From: an uncultured Clostridia bacterium | GTDB lineage: Bacteria; Bacillota; Clostridia; Christensenellales; Aristaeellaceae | Direction of reading: 5' to 3' | DNA length: 37,203 nt | NCBI GenBank assembly: GCA_946413245.1 | Contig: CAMKJS010000026.1 | Span: forward strand, 1-37,203 | Part shown: in pieces, positions 31,029 through 37,203 of the stretch | Layout: each line of letters starts with the position of its first letter | How positions within the stretch are numbered: position 1 is the first letter of the stretch | The notes under the pieces: generated by a model | The model's input: only the letters and a program-made list of their open reading frames with translations | The model's database searches: none | Told to the model about the DNA's origin: nothing | Translations under genes and position numbers: made by a program

Positions 31029-32042
31029 CTATTCAAAATTCCTCACGAACACCATGTCCGTGCGGATATCCCAGGGATCGGACATGCTGATCTCGAAGAG
31101 CCGGCCGCCGCGCAGGCGCTCCCGGTCATGCCCCGGATCGTTGTCCCGACAGCCGTAAGCCTCATAGCCGATGCTGCCGTCGAACCCCATGCGGATACCG
31201 CAGTAAATGCCGTCGAAGGTGTTGATGTGATCGTGCCCGGCGAACATCGCCTTCACGTCACCCCGCTGGAAGGCCGCGGCAAAGATGCCGGAATTAATTT
31301 CGGAAGTGCTGAGCCTTTCGTTGTATTCCCCCCGGAGCTTTGTGCGGTGCGCGTTGAGCAGGATGCTATGGAACTCGATCAGGGGAACATGGAACATCAT
31401 CAGGGAAGGGATTTTACGGCCGCAGAGCTTTTCCAGCTCCACGGAAGTGTTCCAGTACCACATGACCTGCTCGAACCGGATCAGGTCGTAATCCGAATAG
31501 GAAACGATGGGACTGGGCATCAGCACGTCCCAGTACAGATCGCCGGGATAGGAGAGGGGCACGGTCTGACTTTTGAAATCCTGCTGGGAATCGATACCCC
31601 ATATGCCGAATACCGGCTCATCGTTTTCATCCAGAACGGGCAGGAAGTAATTGCCGCAGCCCGGCAGATTCTCCGGTCCGGCCTTGGAGACGCAGTACGG
31701 ATACCGCTCATAAGAGGCTTCCTGGTAAACCTTCGGCACCTCGGGCGTCTGATCGTGATTGCCGAACACATGGGCCCAGGGGATATGCCGCTCTTCCATC
31801 GGCGCGGCCAGAAGGCCCAGCAGCGCGTCGAACATCTCAGGCGAGGTGAAGGCGGCTACGTTGTCGCCATTCAGGAGTACCAGATCCGGACGGGTTCCGT
31901 CGATCAGGGTCTCCATGGCGCGGAGGGTGCGTTCCTCCTTGCCGGGCTTCAGGTGGGCGTCGCTCATCATCAGGATGCGGTATCCGCCGTCCTGCCTGAA
32001 ACGGAGGGGATGTTTGGTCTGAAACGCGTCTGGCAGGCGCAT
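31029..32042 (-). CDS. Calcineurin-like metallophosphoesterase
   Basis: A 337-residue cytoplasmic dinuclear-metal phosphoesterase. All five family blocks are visible: Asp28-Ala-His30 (MMSDAHLKPG), Asp60 (LLNGDN), FGNHDQ (Asn95, His96), FHVPLIEF (His) and AGHDHIN. It resembles purple-acid-phosphatase or DevT/Icc-type proteins. The natural substrate (sugar phosphate, nucleotide or phosphodiester) cannot be told. The start is the ATG at 32042, eight bases after AAAGGAAG; the longer frame from 32075 runs through the end of a hairpin. It follows the solute-binding protein gene by 115 bases on the same strand and may be the last gene of the importer operon, read at reduced level past the hairpin. 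Confidence 0.9.
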   Translation of the reverse strand: MRLPDAFQTKHPLRFRQDGGYRILMMSDAHLKPGKEERTLRAMETLIDGTRPDLVLLNGDNVAAFTSPEMFDALLGLLAAPMEERHIPWAHVFGNHDQTPEVPKVYQEASYERYPYCVSKAGPENLPGCGNYFLPVLDENDEPVFGIWGIDSQQDFKSQTVPLSYPGDLYWDVLMPSPIVSYSDYDLIRFEQVMWYWNTSVELEKLCGRKIPSLMMFHVPLIEFHSILLNAHRTKLRGEYNERLSTSEINSGIFAAAFQRGDVKAMFAGHDHINTFDGIYCGIRMGFDGSIGYEAYGCRDNDPGHDRERLRGGRLFEISMSDPWDIRTDMVFVRNFE

Positions 32043-32080
32043 GGCTGTGCTTCCTTTCCGCCGGGATCCCGGCACAGGGA

Positions 32081-32115
32081 TACGGCGGGGCTGCCGCGAA
32101 AGCAGCCCCGCCGTA
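32081..32115 (-). terminator. GC-rich hairpin behind the solute-binding protein gene
   Basis: TACGGCGGGGCTGC (32081-32094) pairs perfectly with GCAGCCCCGCCGTA (32102-32115) over a 7-base loop. The 14-bp stem has no U-tract after it on the minus strand. Such stems downstream of binding-protein genes usually protect the upstream mRNA from 3' decay and lower, rather than stop, transcription of what follows. Confidence 0.75.
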
Positions 32116-32157
32116 AGTTAACAGATATGTTTTTACGGAAATCAACGATTCACGAAA

Positions 32158-33741
32158 TTACCGGGAATGATACCATTCGTTGGCCTCCTCGGTGATCTGG
32201 GCGCCGCCCATTTCGTTCCACTGCGCCACAAACTCGTCAAAGGCTTCCACGGGCTTCTCGCCGGTGATGATCTGCACATAGGTCATCTTGCGCAGGGCAT
32301 CCAGATTCTCCCAGTACTGGGGCATGGAGGCGGTGGTGATGGGCAGCATGGTGTTGGAATAGCCGCCGGTGCGGAACTGGGGCAGGCTCTTCGCCCATTC
32401 ATACTGGGCGGGCTTCACCTTCATGGCGAAGAAGGGATTCTGCAGGGTGTTGAACATGTTGGTGTGGGTTTCCTCGTCGGCGCGCGTATGGCCTTCCTTG
32501 GCGATGTAGCCCATCAGCTCGTCGTAGTCATACTGATCGGATTCCAGATCCCAGTTCCAGATCTTGAGCCAGGTATCGAAATCGGAGCCGATGGTGTTGA
32601 TGATCTCCAGGATGCGGGCCAGCTTGGCGGGCTGATCGGCCAGCTTGTAGCTGAACACCATGGCTTCGTCGGTGGTCAGGCCCCAGCTTTCACCGCCCTG
32701 CTTGCCGTCCGGGCCGGTGGGGTTGTAGCCGATGATCATCTTGTCATAGCCCACGGTGGCAGCGAAGGTCCGCATGGTGCGGCCGTACTGGAAGTTGCCG
32801 CCCTCGCCGGTTTCCTCGTTGCTGGGTCCGTCGAAGTCGGGCGCCAGGTGATAGTATGCGCCGGAGGAGGAGAAGCCGATCTGGCCGTTTTCAAAGGGGA
32901 CGGACAGGGCCCAGTAACCACCCTGGTTTTCACCGGTGATGAACTCGGGATCGATCAGGCCGTCTTTGTACCACTTGGCCAGCAGGGTCAGGGCGTCCTT
33001 CATGCCGGGATAGACGCCGCCGTAAATGAGGTTGCCTTCACCGTCGTCCACCCAGCGGTCCGGCAGCGCGCCGAAAGCGCCGAAGATGGGGTTCATACCG
33101 GTCAGGCTCAGGGCGTAGGTGTCCTTCTCGCCGTTGCCGTCCGGATCTTCATTGGCGAACTTGTAGAAAACTTCCTCGCATTCTTCCAGCGTCATGGGCA
33201 CCTTGCCGTCGGTGTAGCCGGCCTTCTCCAGCCAGTCGGCACGCCAGAAGGGGGCGTAGTTGAAGTAGCCGTCGCCGTTGACGCGGGGCAGGCCGTAGTT
33301 GTGGCCGTTGTAGGATACGGTGCTGAAGCACTCCGGATCGTATTCCAGCAGCCAGGCATAGCTTTCAGGCATGCACTGCTGGATCACTTCCAGGGGCAGC
33401 TCCATGACCAGGTTCTGCTTGATGTACTTGGAGAACTGCTGGGCGTTCTGCAGCATGAACACATCGGGGATCTCGCCGCCCATGATGCGGGTGGTGAGCA
33501 GTTCATCGTAGTTTTCCCGCTCGATGAACCATACGTTCAGGTCCACGTTGAACTTTTCTTCCAGCCAGGCAACCACGGTGTCGTTCTCCGCGATGGCGCT
33601 GGTGTCATGGCCGGCCAGCCATTCGATGGTGAACTTTTCCTCCGGGTTGGACACGTACTTGCTCAGATCCACCTCGGCCAGCGCGCTTGCGCAGCCCAGG
33701 ATCAGGGTCAGAGCGAGAAGCAGGGCAACAAGTTTCTTCAT
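32158..33741 (-). CDS. Extracellular sugar-binding protein of an Lpl/Ytc-type ABC importer
   Basis: A 527-residue family 1 solute-binding protein. The N-terminus MKKLVALLLALTLILGCASALAEVDLSKYV is a signal peptide. ILGC is a weak lipobox, while SALA-E suits signal peptidase I, so lipid anchoring is uncertain. Residues FTIEWLAGHDTSAIAENDTVVAWLEEKFNVDLNVWFIERENYDELLTTRIMGGEIPDVFML and TDGKVPMTLEECEEVFYKFANEDPDGNGEKDTYALS are typical of the large binding proteins that capture complex oligosaccharides; DPDGNGEKD may bind calcium. AAGGAGG lies 7 bases before the ATG. It is the third gene after two permeases, with a 151-base gap containing stem-loops. No ATPase gene is present, so a shared MsmK-type ATPase must drive the importer. 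Confidence 0.93.
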   Translation of the reverse strand: MKKLVALLLALTLILGCASALAEVDLSKYVSNPEEKFTIEWLAGHDTSAIAENDTVVAWLEEKFNVDLNVWFIERENYDELLTTRIMGGEIPDVFMLQNAQQFSKYIKQNLVMELPLEVIQQCMPESYAWLLEYDPECFSTVSYNGHNYGLPRVNGDGYFNYAPFWRADWLEKAGYTDGKVPMTLEECEEVFYKFANEDPDGNGEKDTYALSLTGMNPIFGAFGALPDRWVDDGEGNLIYGGVYPGMKDALTLLAKWYKDGLIDPEFITGENQGGYWALSVPFENGQIGFSSSGAYYHLAPDFDGPSNEETGEGGNFQYGRTMRTFAATVGYDKMIIGYNPTGPDGKQGGESWGLTTDEAMVFSYKLADQPAKLARILEIINTIGSDFDTWLKIWNWDLESDQYDYDELMGYIAKEGHTRADEETHTNMFNTLQNPFFAMKVKPAQYEWAKSLPQFRTGGYSNTMLPITTASMPQYWENLDALRKMTYVQIITGEKPVEAFDEFVAQWNEMGGAQITEEANEWYHSR

Positions 33742-33892
33742 GGGGATACCTCCTTTTTATTTTATCAGGGTCAGCGCCCTGACAGGTTCTGTTCCGTTCG
33801 CTCAATCATCGCAACTCCTCACAGAGGAGCTTGCTCCTTTTCGGTTGAGTAAACCGACGACGAGAATTCCGTCACCGGCGGTCGTCATCGGT
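33742..33892 (-). promoter_or_regulatory. Structured spacer between permease and binding-protein genes
   Basis: This 151-base spacer is full of inverted repeats: TAAACCGA (33848-33855) with TCGGTTTA about 33887-33894, CTCCT/AGGAG and GGAGC/GCTCC around 33814-33836, and TCAGGG/CCCTGA near 33763-33780 just before the binding-protein ribosome site. I see no clear promoter. It also contains CCGTTCGCTCAATCATCG (33794-33811), which recurs with one change at 24325-24342, so part of it belongs to a dispersed repeat family. The stems probably set the binding-protein to permease expression ratio. Confidence 0.5.
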
Positions 33893-34813
33893 TTATCCCT
33901 TCAGGGACCCAATCAGCACACCCTTGACGAAGTACTTCTGCAGGAAGGGATAGACGCAGATGATCGGAATGGTTGCCAGCATGATGGACGCGGCGCGCAG
34001 CGTCACGATATCCGTGTCGGTGGTGTTGGTGACGGCTTCGCTGGCGGCGGTCATCTCCTTGGAGTCTGTCAGAATAATGCGGCGAAGCACCACCTGCAGC
34101 ACGAATTTCTTGGGATCGGTGATATACAGCAGGCAGTTGAAATAAGCATTCCAGTTGCTGACGATGACCCACAGGCTGATGGTGGCCAGAATCGGCCCGC
34201 TCAGGGGCAGCATGATCCGCCAGAGCACCTGCCAGCTGTTGGCCCCGTCGATGGTGGCTGCTTCCTCCAGATCGTTGGGCAGGGTCATGAAGTAATTCCG
34301 GGCGATGATCACGTGAGAGGTGGAGATACACTGGGGCAGCACGATGGCAAAGAAGCTGTTGCGCATATGCAGCGTGTTGTTGACCAGCAGATACGTGGGA
34401 ATCATGCCGCCGGAGATGAACATGGTGACCAGGATCAGACTGGTGAAGAAACCGCGCAGGGGCAGATCCTTTTTGGACAGCGGATAAGCCGACAGCACCA
34501 CGCCGGTGATGGACAGCGCCCAGCCCAGCGCTACGACGATCAGCGTGTTTTTATACCCGCTCCACAGGTAGTTCGCGCTGAGCATGTGGCGGTAGGCGTC
34601 GGTGGAAAACTCCCGGGGCCACAGCCGGAACCCGGAGGCAGAAGCAAAGTTGGGCGTCGTAAAGGAATTGACCAGTACGTGCCAGTAGGGATACACGAAC
34701 GTAATGCTCAGAATGGCGAAGAAGATGATCAGGAACGCCTGGAAATACGGTTCGCCCTTGCTTTCGTAAATCCGGTGTTTCCGTCTGCCGCGCTTTACGG
34801 GAACGCTGCTCAT
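33893..34813 (-). CDS. ABC sugar importer permease (LplC type)
   Basis: A 306-residue inner-membrane permease with six predicted helices, the first at about residues 27-50 (YFQAFLIIFFAILSITFVYPYWHVLVNSF). The EAA loop that docks the ATPase is EEAATIDGANSWQVLWRIMLPLSGP near residue 185. The last helix and tail LATIPIICVYPFLQKYFVKGVLIGSLKG match the LplC/YtcP family. I start at the ATG at 34813, seven bases after GGAGGG; the frame opens earlier (34834) without a ribosome site. It begins 14 bases after the upstream permease and is clearly in the same operon. Confidence 0.94.
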   Translation of the reverse strand: MSSVPVKRGRRKHRIYESKGEPYFQAFLIIFFAILSITFVYPYWHVLVNSFTTPNFASASGFRLWPREFSTDAYRHMLSANYLWSGYKNTLIVVALGWALSITGVVLSAYPLSKKDLPLRGFFTSLILVTMFISGGMIPTYLLVNNTLHMRNSFFAIVLPQCISTSHVIIARNYFMTLPNDLEEAATIDGANSWQVLWRIMLPLSGPILATISLWVIVSNWNAYFNCLLYITDPKKFVLQVVLRRIILTDSKEMTAASEAVTNTTDTDIVTLRAASIMLATIPIICVYPFLQKYFVKGVLIGSLKG

Positions 34814-34827
34814 ACTGCTTCCCTCCT

Positions 34828-35769
34828 TTACCACAGACCGTAGTCGTTGACGCGTTTGGAGAAGTAATTGGCGCTGAGCACCAGCACCAGAGAAATCAGA
34901 TTCCGGAACAGCTCCACAGCGGTGGCGTAGCCGTAATCCAGGTTTTTGACGCCCTGGCGGTAAATAAACGTGCCCAACACGTCACCCACGCTCAGCACCG
35001 CGTCGTTCAGCAGATTAAAAATCTGGTCGAAATCATCCTCCACCAGGCTGCCTACAGACAGGATCAGCATGATGGTGATGACCGGGATGATACCCGGAAT
35101 GGTCACGTGCCAGATGCGGGCCCACCGGCCGCAGCCGTCCACCCGGGCCGCGTCATACAGTTCCTCGTTCACACCGCCCAGGGCGGCCAGGTATACGATA
35201 GAGCCCCAGCCCACGCCTTTCCAGATGCCGGTGACCACCAGCGTGCCCCGGAAATACCGCGGATCCCCCAGGAAATAGATGCTTTCCAGCCCCATGGATT
35301 TCAGCAGCGTATTGATGGGCCCCCGGGTGGGGGAGAGAATCACCATGAAGATTCCGGTGAGGATGACCCAGGAAATAAAATGGGGCAGATAGCTCAGGGA
35401 CTGCACCACCCGCTTGTATTTCTGCAGCCGCAGCTCATTCAGCATGAGCGCCAGGATGATCGGCGCGGGGAAGCCGAACACGAACTTCAGCGCGGCGATG
35501 GTGACTGTGTTGCGGAACACGTTCCAGAAATTGTAGCTTTTGAACAGCTGCTCATAATTGGCGAAGCCGACCCACGGGCTTCCCGTGATTCCGCTGAGCA
35601 TCCTGAATTCCTTAAAGGCCAGCGTAATACCGTACAGGGGGCCGTACCGGAACAGCAGATACCAGCAGATGACCGGCAGAATCATAATCAGATGAAGCTT
35701 GTGCTTGCGGACCCGGCGCATAAAGGAACGCCTTTTGTTACTCCGGATCGTCGTATTCGAAGCTGTCAC
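34828..35769 (-). CDS. ABC sugar importer permease (LplB type)
   Basis: A 313-residue inner-membrane permease, partner of the LplC-type subunit. Six helices are visible; the first is LHLIMILPVICWYLLFRYGPLYGITLAF (about residues 24-50). The EAA loop is ELYDAARVDGCGRWARIWHVTIPGI. ALGGVNEELYDAARVDG and the ending ELFRNLISLVLVLSANYFSKRVNDYGLW are LplB-family marks. The best start is GTG at 35769, with AAAGGAGG eight bases upstream; ATG 35721 has a weak site and the ATG at 35862 overlaps the promoter. It is the first gene of the importer operon and is divergent from a glycosidase-like gene. Confidence 0.93.
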   Translation of the reverse strand: MTASNTTIRSNKRRSFMRRVRKHKLHLIMILPVICWYLLFRYGPLYGITLAFKEFRMLSGITGSPWVGFANYEQLFKSYNFWNVFRNTVTIAALKFVFGFPAPIILALMLNELRLQKYKRVVQSLSYLPHFISWVILTGIFMVILSPTRGPINTLLKSMGLESIYFLGDPRYFRGTLVVTGIWKGVGWGSIVYLAALGGVNEELYDAARVDGCGRWARIWHVTIPGIIPVITIMLILSVGSLVEDDFDQIFNLLNDAVLSVGDVLGTFIYRQGVKNLDYGYATAVELFRNLISLVLVLSANYFSKRVNDYGLW

Positions 35770-35823
35770 GGCCGCTGCCTCCTTTCCCCGGGCTTTGCAT
35801 TTTTCTTTGTCTTTTTCGGAATC

Positions 35824-35852
35824 AGCATACCAAGCCCGGAGGAGAAAGGCAA
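35824..35852 (-). promoter_or_regulatory. Promoter of the sugar importer operon
   Basis: On the minus strand TTGCCT (35852-35847) lies 17 bases from TATGCT (35829-35824), with TGG before the -10 box. The leader before the GTG at 35769 is about 50 bases. The weak -10 fits activation by the AraC-type regulator. Confidence 0.5.
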
Positions 35853-35969
35853 GACAAAACATCTGATTTTTTGACCAATTTTATGATATTTTGCCCGATA
35901 ATCTGCCAGATACGCCATCTTTTGGCCTGTACGTTTTTATGATCCGGCTGCTATTTTTCTGATATCACC

Positions 35970-35998
35970 TTTACAGGAACAGCGGAATATTGTAGGAT
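35970..35998 (+). promoter_or_regulatory. Promoter of the divergent glycosidase-like gene
   Basis: TTTACA (35970-35975) lies 17 bases from TAGGAT (35993-35998). The leader to the ATG at 36044 is about 40 bases. It faces the importer promoter across about 115 bases, room for a shared activator site. Confidence 0.45.
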
Positions 35999-36043
35999 GA
36001 AAGCGATGAAAAAGCCTCTCATACAGAAAGGCGGTATGGCCTC

Positions 36044-37203
36044 ATGACGAAATATCAGCATTTTGATCCCCGGCATATGGCGGAGCTGGCTTTCCACTAT
36101 CTTACCAGCATGGTGGACGAAAAGAACGGGTATCTGCCGTACTGGCTGATCCTGCCCAATATGAAGCCGGCGGAGGCTGCCCACTGCCGGGTGGACGACG
36201 CGGAGCTGGTCGGCTCCTGGTACGAGGGGCTGGACAGCGCCATGCAGGTGCTGGATACAGAGGAAGGGAAGGAAGTGCTCGCGGGGTTTGAGGCTTTCCT
36301 GCGCAGCAGCTGGGGGCCCATGGGGCTTCGCTATCACCGGCGCTACCCCTGGACCCACACCATGCACGCCTCCTTCCATGAAATGGGCTATATTCTGCCC
36401 GCCCTGAACCGAATTCTCCGCAAGAATCCCGGAGACCGGGATATAGAGGATAAAATCACCGGCCTCGTTCACGGTATGCGTTCCCTGGTAATTGAGCGCA
36501 AGGTGCGCACCTTCTGGTCCGGAGATTCTCCGGAGGAAAAGCCCATCTATGAATTTCCCAACGACGTGTATCTGCTGGAGGGCGGGTTTGATCTGACCCG
36601 GCATACGGGCCGGGGGGAACAGCCCATCCGGAACGGCGTGGTGATTCCCGGCCTGATGACCCGGGCGCTGGAATGGGGGGACGAGGCGGCGCTGGATCTG
36701 GCGCAGGGCCTGGCCAACCAGATTCTGGGTCCGTCCCGGTATTTCAGCTGGCAGTACGCCTTTTTCGGTCACGTCCACTCGGCTGTCTGGGTGGCTTCCG
36801 GCCTGGCGGATCTGACCGATGCCACGGGGGATCCGGGATATCTGGCCGCCGCTAAAGGCATATACGATTACGTGCGTTCCCTGTCGTCTTCCTTCGGCTG
36901 GGTACCGGAATACGCCCAGTGGCATCCCATGGGCGAAGAACACTGCGAAACCTGCTGCCTCAAGGATATGCTGGTGATGGCTGAAAAGCTGACCCGCCGC
37001 GGATACCCGGAATACTGGCAGGATATCGTGCTGTTCTCCCGGAATCAGCTGGCGGAAAACCAGATCACCAGCGCGTCCTACGTGGTGACGGACAACAGCC
37101 GGCCCGACACGGACAGCACCACCTGGCGGGAGATCGACAGGCGCATGATCGGCGGATTCACCGGGGGCTCCCTGCCCAACAGTATCTCCCTGTCCAAGTT
37201 CCG
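36044..37203 (+). CDS. Putative (alpha/alpha)6-barrel glycosidase, 3' end beyond the window
   Basis: An open frame runs from the ATG at 36044 to the window edge (386 full codons, no stop), so the gene is partial. AAAGGCGG lies nine bases before the ATG. No signal peptide is seen; it starts MTKYQHFDPRHMAELAFHYLTSMVDEKNGYLPYW. The helical pattern, with YPWTHTMHASFHEMGYILPALNRIL, FSWQYAFFGHVHSAVWVASGLADL and WHPMGEEHCETCCLKDMLVMAEKLTRRG, suggests an (alpha/alpha)6 toroid. The Glu-His-Cys-Glu-Thr-Cys-Cys cluster at about residues 304-310 recalls the cysteine/zinc site of GH127-type enzymes, but I cannot place it in a family with certainty. It is divergent from the importer operon and probably acts on the imported oligosaccharide. 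Confidence 0.75.
   Translation, partial: MTKYQHFDPRHMAELAFHYLTSMVDEKNGYLPYWLILPNMKPAEAAHCRVDDAELVGSWYEGLDSAMQVLDTEEGKEVLAGFEAFLRSSWGPMGLRYHRRYPWTHTMHASFHEMGYILPALNRILRKNPGDRDIEDKITGLVHGMRSLVIERKVRTFWSGDSPEEKPIYEFPNDVYLLEGGFDLTRHTGRGEQPIRNGVVIPGLMTRALEWGDEAALDLAQGLANQILGPSRYFSWQYAFFGHVHSAVWVASGLADLTDATGDPGYLAAAKGIYDYVRSLSSSFGWVPEYAQWHPMGEEHCETCCLKDMLVMAEKLTRRGYPEYWQDIVLFSRNQLAENQITSASYVVTDNSRPDTDSTTWREIDRRMIGGFTGGSLPNSISLSKF

Noticed and set aside
32167..33852. 561-codon plus-strand frame opposite the solute-binding protein
   Set aside because: Gly/Val/His-rich antisense shadow; the minus-strand binding protein has a signal peptide, ribosome site and family motifs.

Overview
This window looks like chromosome from a moderately GC-rich, plant-glycan-degrading gut or rumen Firmicute (class Clostridia). 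The signs are strong AGGAGG-type ribosome sites, frequent GTG and TTG starts, a BspA-type leucine-rich-repeat protein, an Lpl/Ytc-type sugar importer without its own ATPase, and a membrane-anchored AraC regulator. The style recalls Christensenellales such as Aristaeella; that placement is inference from recognition, not from a search. I see no rRNA, tRNA, CRISPR, transposase or phage gene.

Layout. (1) Positions 1-5,800 are mixed: a secreted Ig-like-repeat protein (+), then on the minus strand a GNAT acetyltransferase, a 71-residue double-glycine-leader peptide with its own promoter and terminator, a Nudix hydrolase, purF, and a secreted LRR protein. (2) Positions 6,011-12,281 (+) form a glycan/peptide operon: DUF2264 protein, GH78 rhamnosidase-like enzyme, YghZ-type aldo-keto reductase, a sulfatase lacking its middle, and a DmpA-type P1 peptidase. 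(3) Positions 11,292-17,225 gather peptidases: the P1 peptidase, a convergent DppA-type M55 D-aminopeptidase, a D-amino-acid aminotransferase and three tandem M42 aminopeptidases. Together they suggest salvage of D-residue-containing peptides. (4) Positions 17,350-22,545 (+) are a tightly overlapped signalling operon: DUF2156 protein, EamA transporter, a membrane protein ending in what looks like a degenerate RsbW-type kinase domain, a Cache-HAMP-PP2C phosphatase, and an intact RsbW-like kinase, with no STAS protein or sigma factor beside them. (5) Positions 22,526-28,626 carry a GH63-like enzyme (-), a 0.6-kb repeat-rich divergent spacer, a GH36 alpha-galactosidase (+) and a GH127-like enzyme (-). 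(6) Positions 28,654-35,769 (-) carry the AraC sensor-regulator, a metallophosphoesterase, a sugar-binding protein and two permeases. A divergent glycosidase-like gene starts at 36,044 and runs off the window.

How it fits together. The permeases and binding protein would import oligosaccharides. GH78, DUF2264, GH36, GH127, GH63-like and sulfatase-like proteins would trim rhamnose, uronic acid, galactose, arabinose and glucose or mannose caps. The AraC protein is a likely sensor for the GH127/importer part. The most unusual elements are the PP2C/RsbW operon with an extra degenerate kinase domain on a membrane protein, the D-peptide gene cluster, the orphan GG-leader peptide, and the hairpin/repeat array at 24.2-24.75 kb, one hairpin of which separates a Shine-Dalgarno sequence from its start codon.
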